From positions 25,424 through 89,423 of the forward strand of contig NZ_JAUXPI010000004.1 in the NCBI RefSeq assembly GCF_030684035.1: a stretch of 64,000 nt of DNA, written 5' to 3'. This stretch comes from Phaeovulum sp. (lineage in GTDB: Bacteria > Pseudomonadota > Alphaproteobacteria > Rhodobacterales > Rhodobacteraceae). The notes below the pieces were generated by a model that worked only from the letters and a program-made list of their open reading frames with translations, was not told the DNA's origin and did no database searches. This document shows positions 1 through 7,600 of the stretch, one piece after another; position 1 is the first letter of the stretch, and every line of letters begins with the position of its first letter. A program made the translations under genes and the position numbers.

Positions 1-849
1 GAGACGATGGTGCGGCTGCGCGACGGGCGCACCGAAGCGCGCCCCGGTCTGGTCGGGCAGGTGGCAGACCTGGGCGCAACCGCGGTGGCGGTAGAGTTCA
101 ACGACCTCGCGGCGGTTGATGCGGCGCTGGCGGCGGGCGATGTGGCAGCGGTGCTGACCGAGCCGGTGATGACCAATTCCTGCATGGTGCTGCCTGATCC
201 CGGCTTTCACCAAGGCCTGCGCGACCTGACCCGCCGCCATGGCGCGCTGCTGATGATCGACGAAACGCATACAATCTCGACCGGGCTCGGCGGCTACACG
301 CGCGTGCACGGCCTCGCGCCCGACATCTTCGTGCTTGGCAAATGCGTGGCCGGTGGCCTTGCTGCCGCCGTCTGGGGGCTGTCGCCCGAACTTGCCGACC
401 GCTTCGCCAGCTACAATGCCAGCCGCCCGGCAGGGCATTCCGGCATGGGCACCACGCTTTCGGCCAACATGCTGCAATTCGCCGCCCTGCGCGCGACACT
501 GGCCGAGGTGATGACCCCTGCCAACTACGCGCGCATGGAGGCGGGTGCTGAGCGGCTGCAAGCGGGCCTCGCCCGCGCCATCGCCGCCCATGCCGCGCCG
601 TGGCATGTGGTGCGGGTCGGCGCGCGGGTGGAATTTATCTGCGCCCCCGGCCCCTTGCGCAATGGCAGCGAAGCCGAGGCCGCGCATGCCCCCGCGCTCG
701 AAGCGGCGATTCACGCGCGCCTGTTGAACCGTGGCTGCCTGATCGCCCCATTTCACAACATGATGCTGGTCAGCCCCGCCACCACAAGGGCGCAGATTGG
801 CCGGCTGATTGCCGCCTTCAGCGCCACGCTGGCGGAACTTTTTGCATGA
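1..849 (+). CDS. Class III (PLP-dependent) aminotransferase, 5'-truncated by the window edge
   Basis: The frame is open from base 1, so the N-terminus lies outside the window; 282 residues remain. The fragment shows the class III aminotransferase core: a LLMIDETHT strand with the Asp that contacts the PLP pyridine nitrogen, and FVLGKCVAGG with the lysine expected to bind PLP. The HSGMGTTLSANML stretch resembles glutamate-1-semialdehyde aminomutase-like members. The stop overlaps the start of the glutamine-synthetase-like gene (ATGA), so the two are translationally coupled. That pairing suggests amine or amino-acid catabolism rather than haem synthesis. The exact substrate cannot be read from the sequence. 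Confidence 0.85.
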   Translation, partial: ETMVRLRDGRTEARPGLVGQVADLGATAVAVEFNDLAAVDAALAAGDVAAVLTEPVMTNSCMVLPDPGFHQGLRDLTRRHGALLMIDETHTISTGLGGYTRVHGLAPDIFVLGKCVAGGLAAAVWGLSPELADRFASYNASRPAGHSGMGTTLSANMLQFAALRATLAEVMTPANYARMEAGAERLQAGLARAIAAHAAPWHVVRVGARVEFICAPGPLRNGSEAEAAHAPALEAAIHARLLNRGCLIAPFHNMMLVSPATTRAQIGRLIAAFSATLAELFA

Positions 850-2249
850 AAGACCGACCCATGACCCCCTCGCCCACCGGTTCGACCCCCGCCGAGGCCG
901 AAGCCTTTCTGGCCGAACACCCCGAGATCGAGGCCTTCGACATCGTGCTGACCGACGCCAATGGCATCGGCCGTGGCAAGATCATCCGGCGGCACGAACT
1001 GCCGGGGCTTTATTCCGGCGGCAGGCACCTGCCGATTTCCATTCTCGGGCTCGATATCTGCGGCGAAGACGTGCACGAGACGGGCCTGATCTGGGATCAG
1101 GGCGATGGCGACCTCAAGGCCTGGCCGATTCCGGGCACGCTGAAGCCCTTGCACGGAACCAACCCGCCGCGCGGCGAATTGCTGATGAGCATGTATCACC
1201 TCGACGGCACCGAGATGACCTCTGACCCCCGGCATGCGCTGGCGCGGCAGGTGGCTGCGATGGCGGCCGAAGGGCTTTATCCGGCAGGTGCCTTCGAGCT
1301 GGAATTTTTTCTGCTCGACCCGAAGCTTGACGATCAGGGCTACGCGCGCCCCGCGGCGGCGGTGCTTGACGGGCGGCGGTCGGACAAGACCGAGGTTTAT
1401 TCGGTCGATCATCTGCACGGCATGGAGCCGCTTTTTTCCGATATCTACCGCGCGGCGGAGCTGATGGGGATCAGGGCAGAAACGGTGATTTCCGAATACG
1501 CGCCCGGGCAATACGAACTGACGCTGCATTACCGCACCGATGTGATGGTCGCCGCCGATGATCTGGTGCGGCTGAAGCGGATCGTGCGCTTGCAGGCGCG
1601 CCGCCACGGGGTGACCGCCTGCTTCATGGCCAAGCCGGTCGAGAAATACGCGGGCTCGGGCATGCATTTCCATGTTTCGCTGCAAGATGCCTCGGGGCGC
1701 AACATCTTTGCCGAAGCCTCCGAAGGCCAGTGGAACGAAGCAATCCGCCACGCCATCGGCGGTCTGCGCGCCACAATGGGCGAATCGATGCTGGTTTTCG
1801 CCCCGCATGCCAATTCATGGCGGCGCTTTGCCAGCCAGAGCTACGCCCCGGTCTCGCCCAGTTGGGGCGTCAACAACCGCTCGGTGGCGCTACGCATTCC
1901 CGCCGGGCCGGTCGCCGCGCGGCGGGTGGAGCATCGGCCCTCGGGGGTGGACGCGAACCCTTACCTCGTGGCGGCAACCGTGCTTGCCGGGGTGCGCAAG
2001 GGGCTGGCCGAGCACATCGACCCCGGCCCCGAAACCACCGGCAACGGCTACACTGGCGAGGCCGAGGCGCTGCCCATTCCCGGCGACTGGCGCGAGGCGA
2101 TAAGCGCCGCGACCGGCTCGGCATTTCTGCGCGACGCGCTGGGGACCGACATGCACCGCACCTTTTGCGCCATCAAGGCTGCCGAATATGCCCGCGTCGC
2201 GCGCACCATCGCCGATGTCGATTACGACCTCTATCTGCACACGGTCTAG
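846..2249 (+). CDS. Glutamine-synthetase-family ligase (possibly gamma-glutamylpolyamine synthetase type)
   Basis: A 467-residue protein with the GS beta-grasp N-domain (from about residue 20) and catalytic domain. Visible motifs are AGAFELEFFL (metal-binding Glu region), GSGMHFHVSLQD (the HxHxS ATP/metal motif), NRSVALRIP and VDANPYLV. It lacks the Tyr-adenylylation region typical of GlnA and is closer to the PuuA-like group that ligates glutamate to amines; this assignment is inference. I chose the ATG at 846 because it overlaps the stop of the aminotransferase as ATGA; an ATG at 861 is an alternative. It ends only 3 bp from the convergent ubiG stop. Confidence 0.85.
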   Translation: MKDRPMTPSPTGSTPAEAEAFLAEHPEIEAFDIVLTDANGIGRGKIIRRHELPGLYSGGRHLPISILGLDICGEDVHETGLIWDQGDGDLKAWPIPGTLKPLHGTNPPRGELLMSMYHLDGTEMTSDPRHALARQVAAMAAEGLYPAGAFELEFFLLDPKLDDQGYARPAAAVLDGRRSDKTEVYSVDHLHGMEPLFSDIYRAAELMGIRAETVISEYAPGQYELTLHYRTDVMVAADDLVRLKRIVRLQARRHGVTACFMAKPVEKYAGSGMHFHVSLQDASGRNIFAEASEGQWNEAIRHAIGGLRATMGESMLVFAPHANSWRRFASQSYAPVSPSWGVNNRSVALRIPAGPVAARRVEHRPSGVDANPYLVAATVLAGVRKGLAEHIDPGPETTGNGYTGEAEALPIPGDWREAISAATGSAFLRDALGTDMHRTFCAIKAAEYARVARTIADVDYDLYLHTV

Positions 2250-2252
2250 GCT

Positions 2253-3005
2253 CTACCGCTTCACGCTGGCGGTGACATAGTTCACCGAAAGATCGCGCGC
2301 CGAAAGGCTCCAGCGCCAGCTTACCGGGTTGAACACCATGCCCTTGCGGTCCACCGGGTCAAGCCCGGCGCTGCGGATCAGCGCGTAAAGCTCATCCGGG
2401 GTGATGAACTTTGCCCAGTCATGGGTGCCCACCGGCAGCCAGCGCATCACCCGTTCGGCCCCGAAGATTGCCATCATCCAGCTTTTCGGGTTGCGATTGA
2501 GGGTGGAGCAGACCATCAGGCCGCCGGTTTTCAGAAGCTGTTGGCAGGTGGTCAGAAACGCCTGCGGGTCGGCGACATGCTCGACCACTTCCATGTTCAG
2601 CACCACGTCGAACCGCTCGCCTGCCGCCGCCAGCGCCTCGGCGGTGGTGTTTCGATAATCAATCTCCAGTCCCTGCGCCTCGGCATGAAGCCGGGCCACC
2701 GGAATGTTGCGGGGCGCGGCGTCGGCACCCACCACCTCGGCCCCAAGCCGTGCCATCGGTTCCGACAAAAGGCCACCACCGCAGCCGATATCAAGCAGGC
2801 GCAACCCCTCGAAGGGGCGAAGCGAGGCGCGGTCGCGGCCGTACTCGGCGGCGATCTGGCCGATGATGTAGTCAAGCCGGCAAGGATTCATCAGATGCAG
2901 CGGCTTGAACTTGCCCGCCGGATCCCACCACTCGGCTGCCATCGCCTCGAACTTGGCAACTTCGTCGGGGTTGATCGAGCTGATCGGTTCGGCGGGGTTT
3001 TGCAT
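2253..3005 (-). CDS. ubiG: Ubiquinone biosynthesis O-methyltransferase UbiG
   Basis: A SAM-dependent methyltransferase that carries out both O-methylations of ubiquinone biosynthesis. The protein has 250 residues, the usual UbiG length. It begins with the family N-terminus ([16 protein letters not shown]), followed by SAM motif [20 protein letters not shown], the post-I acidic residue in VVGADAA, and [11 protein letters not shown]. The ATG at 3005 is preceded by a GGAG ribosome site; an upstream in-frame ATG at 3071 would overlap the divergent pip gene and lacks support. The gene diverges from pip with about 64 bp between starts. Convergent with the GS-like gene. Confidence 0.96.
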   Translation of the reverse strand: MQNPAEPISSINPDEVAKFEAMAAEWWDPAGKFKPLHLMNPCRLDYIIGQIAAEYGRDRASLRPFEGLRLLDIGCGGGLLSEPMARLGAEVVGADAAPRNIPVARLHAEAQGLEIDYRNTTAEALAAAGERFDVVLNMEVVEHVADPQAFLTTCQQLLKTGGLMVCSTLNRNPKSWMMAIFGAERVMRWLPVGTHDWAKFITPDELYALIRSAGLDPVDRKGMVFNPVSWRWSLSARDLSVNYVTASVKR

Positions 3006-3069
3006 TCGGGTCTCCGATTTCCGGGCGCTGGCCGTGGCGGGCCGCGCTTTCCCGTTATATAGTCCGGGC

Positions 3070-4044
3070 ATGGACAGAACCGCAGGCCAAAAACGCGCGA
3101 TCGGCGGGATTCTTTACCCGCCTTGCGAGCCATTCTCCCGGCAGATGCTGGAGGTCGGCGACGGGCACCGCGTCTATGTCGAGCAATGCGGCAATCCGGA
3201 GGGGCGGCCGGTGCTGGTGCTGCATGGCGGGCCGGGCGGCGGGGCCAGCCCGGCGATGCGGCGCTATTTTGACCCCGCGAGCTATCGGGTGGTGCTGTTC
3301 GATCAACGCGGCTGCGGGCGCTCGAAACCTGCGGCGGCGGTCGAGGCGAACACCACCGCGCATCTCATCGCCGATATCGAGCTGATCCGTTTGACGCTGG
3401 GCATCGAGGATTTCATTCTGTTCGGCGGCAGCTGGGGCGCGACGCTGGCGCTTCTCTATGCCGAGGCCCACCCGGACCGGGTGCGCCAACTGGTGCTGCG
3501 CGGGGTTTTCATGGCAACGCGGGCCGAGCTTGACTGGTTCTATGGCGGCGGCGCGGGGGTTTTCTGGCCGGATATCTGGCAGCAGTTCAGCGAGATGGTG
3601 CCGCTGGCGGAGCGGGGCGACCTGATCGGGGCCTATCACCGGCGGCTGTTCAGCGGCGACTGGGCGACCGAGGCGCGATTCGCGCGGATCTGGGCGCATT
3701 GGGAAAACGTGCTGGCGAGCGTCGAGGGGGACGCCAGCATCGGCGAGGCACCGCCCGAATATGCCCGCACTTTCGCGCGGCTGGAGAACCACTATTTCCA
3801 GCACGGCGCATTTCTTGAATGCGACGACCAGATCCTGCGCGACCGGCACCGGATCGAGCATGTTCCGGCGGTGATCGTGCAGGGGCGGCTTGATATGGTC
3901 TGCCCGCCCGCCGCGGCCTGGAAGCTGGCGGCGGGCTGGAACAAGGCCGAGCTGCGGCTGGTGGCGGCGTCGGGGCACGCGCTTTCGGAAACCCGGATCA
4001 CCGCGGAATTGCTGCGGGTGATGGACGGGCTGAGGGGCGCATAA
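3070..4044 (+). CDS. pip: Proline iminopeptidase
   Basis: An alpha/beta-hydrolase (peptidase family S33) that removes N-terminal proline from peptides in the cytoplasm. 324 residues, normal for the family. It contains the oxyanion-hole motif LHGGPGGG (about residues 51-58), the nucleophile elbow [10 protein letters not shown] with Ser121, the acid in [10 protein letters not shown], and the catalytic His in AASGHALSE. The start at 3070 matches the family N-terminus (residues [18 protein letters not shown]). A 16-bp perfect palindrome covers the stop codon. Confidence 0.96.
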   Translation: MDRTAGQKRAIGGILYPPCEPFSRQMLEVGDGHRVYVEQCGNPEGRPVLVLHGGPGGGASPAMRRYFDPASYRVVLFDQRGCGRSKPAAAVEANTTAHLIADIELIRLTLGIEDFILFGGSWGATLALLYAEAHPDRVRQLVLRGVFMATRAELDWFYGGGAGVFWPDIWQQFSEMVPLAERGDLIGAYHRRLFSGDWATEARFARIWAHWENVLASVEGDASIGEAPPEYARTFARLENHYFQHGAFLECDDQILRDRHRIEHVPAVIVQGRLDMVCPPAAAWKLAAGWNKAELRLVAASGHALSETRITAELLRVMDGLRGA

Positions 4045-4056
4045 CACGCGTGTTAT
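4041..4056. repeat. 16-bp perfect palindrome at the pip stop codon
   Basis: The sequence ATAACACGCGTGTTAT equals its own reverse complement. It covers the TAA stop of pip and lies about 30 bp upstream of the next open frame. It has no loop and no T-run, so it looks more like a dimeric regulator site than a terminator. No regulator is identified. Confidence 0.5.
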
Positions 4057-4085
4057 ACTGCCCAACCCATTGATTTAACTATTTT

Positions 4086-4553
4086 ATGAGTGGCGCTGTT
4101 AACCTTTTGGCAAGGTTTGCGCGGGGTTTGTCACCGGCGGGGCGCAGATACCCGCGCCGTGCCCCACGCGATGCTGACAGAGCGCCCCATATCTGTCGCG
4201 CGCATCATGGCGCGGTTTGCGGGAGGTTTGCCGCGTGGACCCTATTCCTCGTGTTTCTGGCCGCTTCCGGCGCGGCCGCGGCAAGTGGCGGTTTCTTCAA
4301 GCCGGGTGATGCGCTCTGGGCCTTGCAGATCGCGCTCAACACGCTCTGGACGCCGGTATTTTTCGGCGCGCGCAAGAAGGGCGCGGGCTTCGCCATCATC
4401 GGTGTGCTCTGGCTGACGGTGGCGGCGGCGGTCTGGCAGTTCTGGGCGCTTGACTGGCTGGCGGGGCTTTTGATGGTGCCCTATCTGGCATGGCTTTGCG
4501 TGGCGAGCGCGCTCAACTTCCGGGTTTGGCGCGACAATCCCGAACCTGCCTGA
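4086..4553 (+). CDS. TspO/MBR-family protein with an apparent internal deletion (probable decayed gene)
   Basis: The C-terminal part is clearly TspO-like: NTLWTPVFFGARKKG, the membrane segments after it, and VPYLAWLCVASALNF. TspO is a five-helix membrane protein that binds porphyrins; in Rhodobacter it tunes photosynthesis genes. Compared with the usual ~158-residue protein, the first helix (WTLFLVFLAASGAAAASGG, from residue 51) runs straight from FFKPGD into ALWALQIALN. The second helix with its conserved WxPP and AWT motifs, about 40-50 residues, is missing in frame. The 50 residues before helix 1 are Arg-rich and unlike TspO, and no good start lies near 4236. Probably non-functional; function uncertain. 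Confidence 0.6.
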   Translation: MSGAVNLLARFARGLSPAGRRYPRRAPRDADRAPHICRAHHGAVCGRFAAWTLFLVFLAASGAAAASGGFFKPGDALWALQIALNTLWTPVFFGARKKGAGFAIIGVLWLTVAAAVWQFWALDWLAGLLMVPYLAWLCVASALNFRVWRDNPEPA

Positions 4554-4572
4554 GACCGACGCCACATCTTTC

Positions 4573-4600
4573 TTGCACCCCGCCGCCCTTTCGCCTATAT
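4573..4600 (+). promoter_or_regulatory. Candidate sigma-70 promoter for rimP-nusA-ylxR-infB
   Basis: TTGCAC at 4573-4578 and CTATAT at 4595-4600 are 16 bp apart, about 100 bp ahead of rimP. This leaves an untranslated leader that carries the hairpin at 4656. Predicted from sequence only. Confidence 0.4.
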
Positions 4601-4655
4601 CGCCTTCAACAGCGGCGCAGCGGGGTCCAAACTCGCGGCGCACCGGGAAAGAGCA

Positions 4656-4680
4656 ACGGGCCGCGATGGCCCGTTTTTTG
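4656..4680 (+). terminator. Intrinsic terminator-like hairpin in the rimP leader (possible attenuator)
   Basis: A 7-bp stem ACGGGCC/GGCCCGT around the loop GCGAT is followed by TTTTTTGTTTT. It sits only 18 bp before the rimP start and downstream of the candidate promoter, so it lies inside the leader of the operon. Leader terminators upstream of rimP-nusA are known in other proteobacteria; NusA-dependent read-through here is inference. It could alternatively end transcription from the TspO-like gene. Confidence 0.6.
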
Positions 4681-4697
4681 TTTTGAAAGTGCGACCC

Positions 4698-5321
4698 ATG
4701 ACCGACCTTATCGCCAAAGCCGCCATCGACCAGCGCATGGCAGGCATTGTTGCCCCGGTGATCGAGGGGCTTGGCTATGAACTGGTGCGCATCCGGCTGA
4801 TGGGCGGGCTCAACAAGACCTTGCAGATCATGGCGGACCGGCCCGACGGCGGCATCGACGTGGATGATTGCGCGAAGATTTCGACCGCGGTTTCGGCGGC
4901 GCTTGATGTAGAAGACCCGATTTCCGAGCCCTATACGCTTGAGGTTTCGAGCCCCGGCATCGACCGCCCGCTGACCCGGCTGAAGGATTTCGATGTCTGG
5001 ATCGGCTACGAGGCGCGGATTGAAACCGAGGCGCAGATTGACGGGCGCAAGCGGTTCAAGGGCATTCTGGCGGGAACCGAGGGCGACGAGGTGCTGATAA
5101 CGCTTGCCGAAGGTGCCGAGGGCGCGCTTACCATTGGCCTCAAGTTCGACTGGCTGGCCGATGCCAAGCTGGTTCTGACCGAAGAGCTGATTGCCGAGAT
5201 GCTGCGCCAGCGCAAGGCCTCGGGCACGCTTGACGAAGCCGAGTTCGACCAGATTGACGTATCCGAAGGCGACGAGGAAGCGGGCGAAGACGCCCCCGAC
5301 GCCGCCCCGACCCAACACTGA
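4698..5321 (+). CDS. rimP: Ribosome maturation factor RimP
   Basis: A cytoplasmic factor needed for 30S subunit maturation. 207 residues: N-terminal alpha/beta domain ([18 protein letters not shown]), the [17 protein letters not shown] segment, and the signature [14 protein letters not shown] at about residues 78-91, then the SH3-like C-domain. It ends in an acidic tail ([12 protein letters not shown]) common in alphaproteobacteria. The ATG at 4698 is preferred to an in-frame TTG at 4683 because it gives the family N-terminus. First gene of rimP-nusA-ylxR-infB. Confidence 0.96.
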   Translation: MTDLIAKAAIDQRMAGIVAPVIEGLGYELVRIRLMGGLNKTLQIMADRPDGGIDVDDCAKISTAVSAALDVEDPISEPYTLEVSSPGIDRPLTRLKDFDVWIGYEARIETEAQIDGRKRFKGILAGTEGDEVLITLAEGAEGALTIGLKFDWLADAKLVLTEELIAEMLRQRKASGTLDEAEFDQIDVSEGDEEAGEDAPDAAPTQH

Positions 5322-5339
5322 CCACCCCGGAGGACTGAC

Positions 5340-6947
5340 ATGGCGATTACCTCTGCCAACCAGCTTGAACTTCTGCAAACCGCCGAGGCGGTGGCGCGCG
5401 AGAAGATGATCGACCCCGAACTGGTGATCCAGGCGATGGAGGACAGCCTCGCGCGGGCGGCGAAATCGCGCTACGGGGCCGAAATGGACATTCGCGTGGC
5501 AATCGACCGCAAGACCGGGCGCGCGCGTTTTACCCGCGTGCGCACCGTGGTCGCCGATGACGGCGTGGAAAACTATCAGGCGCAGCTTACCGTCGAGCAG
5601 GCGAAACCCTACCTCGCCGAGCCGAAACTGGGTGACGAGATCATTGACGAGGTGCCACCGGTCGATCTGGGCCGGATCGCCGCGCAAAGCGCCAAGCAGG
5701 TGATTCTCCAGAAGGTGCGCGAGGCTGAGCGCGACCGCCAGTTCGAGGAATTCATCGGCCGCAAGGGCACGATCATCAACGGTGTGGTCAAGCGCGAGGA
5801 ATACGGCAACATCATTGTCGATATCGGCCGGGGCGAGGCGATTCTGCGCCGCAACGAGCGGATCGGCCGCGAAAGCTTCCGCCCGAACGACCGCATCCGC
5901 TCCTATATCAAGGATGTGCGGCGCGAACCGCGCGGGCCGCAGGTGTTCCTCTCGCGCACCGACCCGCAATTCATGGCCGAGCTGTTCAAGATGGAAGTGC
6001 CGGAGATTTACGATGGCATCATCGAGATCAAGGCGGTGGCGCGCGACCCCGGCAGCCGTGCGAAGATTGCGGTGATTTCCTACGACAACTCGATTGACCC
6101 GGTAGGGGCCTGCGTCGGTATGCGCGGCAGCCGGGTGCAGGCGGTGGTCGGCGAATTGCAGGGCGAAAAGATCGACATCATTCCGTGGAACGCCGATCAG
6201 GCGACGTTCCTGGTGAACGCGCTGCAACCCGCCGAGGTTTCCAAGGTGGTGATCGACGAAGAGGCCAACCGCATCGTGGTGGTGGTGCCCGACGAGCAGC
6301 TTTCGCTGGCAATCGGGCGGCGCGGGCAGAACGTGCGGCTGGCCAGCCAGCTGACCGGGCTTGACATCGACATCATGACCGAAGCCGACGAATCGAGCCG
6401 CCGTCAGGCCGAATTCGCCGAGCGCACCAAGCTCTTTGTAGATGCGCTCGACCTTGACGAATTCTTCGCGCAACTGCTGGTGGCCGAGGGCTTTACCAAC
6501 CTTGAAGAGGTCGCCTATGTCGATCTTGACGAGCTGTTGCAGATCGAGGGCGTCGATGAGGGCACGGCGGGCGAATTGCAGACCCGGGCGCGCGAATACA
6601 TCGAGGCGCAGAACCGCCAGGCGATGGAAGCCGCAGTGGCGCTGGGGGTCGAGCAGAGCCTGATCGATTTCGAGGGGCTGACGCCGCAGATGCTGGAAGC
6701 GCTGGCGAAAGATGGCGTCAAGACGCTGGAAGACTTTGCCACCTGCGCCGACTGGGAACTGGCGGGCGGCTGGACCACGGTCAATGGCGCGCGGGTGAAG
6801 GACGAGGGGATTCTGGAGAAATACGAGATGAGCCTTGAGGAAGCGCAGCATCTGGTGATGACGGCGCGGGTGCAACTGGGCTGGGTGGACCCGTCCGAGC
6901 TGGAGGCACCAGCGACCAACGACGAAACCGAGGAGGCCGGGGACTGA
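5340..6947 (+). CDS. nusA: Transcription termination/antitermination factor NusA
   Basis: Binds RNA polymerase and modulates pausing, termination and antitermination. 535 residues: N-terminal polymerase-binding domain (1-130), S1 domain (about 135-200, GTIINGVVKREEYGNIIV), KH1 and KH2 (VGACVGMRGSRVQAVV at about 255; SLAIGRRGQNVRLASQL at about 320), and C-terminal helix-hairpin-helix acidic repeats (from about 365). A strong GGAGGA ribosome site precedes the ATG by 6 bases. It lies 18 bp behind rimP in the conserved operon. Confidence 0.97.
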   Translation: MAITSANQLELLQTAEAVAREKMIDPELVIQAMEDSLARAAKSRYGAEMDIRVAIDRKTGRARFTRVRTVVADDGVENYQAQLTVEQAKPYLAEPKLGDEIIDEVPPVDLGRIAAQSAKQVILQKVREAERDRQFEEFIGRKGTIINGVVKREEYGNIIVDIGRGEAILRRNERIGRESFRPNDRIRSYIKDVRREPRGPQVFLSRTDPQFMAELFKMEVPEIYDGIIEIKAVARDPGSRAKIAVISYDNSIDPVGACVGMRGSRVQAVVGELQGEKIDIIPWNADQATFLVNALQPAEVSKVVIDEEANRIVVVVPDEQLSLAIGRRGQNVRLASQLTGLDIDIMTEADESSRRQAEFAERTKLFVDALDLDEFFAQLLVAEGFTNLEEVAYVDLDELLQIEGVDEGTAGELQTRAREYIEAQNRQAMEAAVALGVEQSLIDFEGLTPQMLEALAKDGVKTLEDFATCADWELAGGWTTVNGARVKDEGILEKYEMSLEEAQHLVMTARVQLGWVDPSELEAPATNDETEEAGD

Positions 6948-6970
6948 CCGAGGCCCCGGAAACCAGAGCG

Positions 6971-7600
6971 ATGACCCGCGGTGGCAAGGACAAGGCTCAG
7001 GAAGACCCCGAACGGCGGTGCATTGTCACCGCCGAGGTGCAGCCCAAGGCCGGGCTGATCCGTTTTGTGGTCGGACCCGACGGCATGATCTACCCCGATC
7101 TGGCGGAAAAGCTGCCGGGCCGGGGGATCTGGGTCAGCGCCGACCGCGACGTGCTGGAAAAGGCGGTGAAGAAGGGCCTGTTTGCCCGCGCCGCGAAGGC
7201 TCCGGTGACCTTGCCCGAGGGTCTTGTGGATCTGGTCGAGGCGGGGATGGCGGCGCGGGTGGTGGAACTGGTGTCGCTGGCGCGCAAATCGGGGCGGGCG
7301 GTCTGCGGCTTCGAGAAGGTGAAGACCTGGCTTTCGGAGGGCCGGGCGAAGGTGCTTTTGCAGGCCTCCGACGGTTCCGACCGCGGCAAGGGCAAGCTCT
7401 GGACGCCCGAAGGCGGGCGCTGGTTTGGCTGCCTTACCGCATCTGAATTGGGTTTGGCTTTCGGCCGCGATCATGCCATACACGGCGCGCTTGCGGCTGG
7501 CGGCTTGACCTCTCGGGTAATAGTCGATGCTGCGAGGCTTTCAGGTCTGCGCAAGCGGGACGGCGGCACGACCGCCGAGAAGGATACGAAGACGGCATGA
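6971..7600 (+). CDS. ylxR: YlxR (DUF448) RNA-binding protein fused to an L7Ae-like domain
   Basis: The N-terminal ~95 residues match Ylx[21 protein letters not shown] and the GRGIWVS motif. From about residue 100 an L7Ae/L30e-like fold follows ([32 protein letters not shown]). This two-domain form between nusA and infB is usual in alphaproteobacteria; a role in rRNA or RNase P binding is proposed for the families but not proven here. Its TGA overlaps the infB start (ATGA), so translation is coupled. Confidence 0.9.
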   Translation: MTRGGKDKAQEDPERRCIVTAEVQPKAGLIRFVVGPDGMIYPDLAEKLPGRGIWVSADRDVLEKAVKKGLFARAAKAPVTLPEGLVDLVEAGMAARVVELVSLARKSGRAVCGFEKVKTWLSEGRAKVLLQASDGSDRGKGKLWTPEGGRWFGCLTASELGLAFGRDHAIHGALAAGGLTSRVIVDAARLSGLRKRDGGTTAEKDTKTA

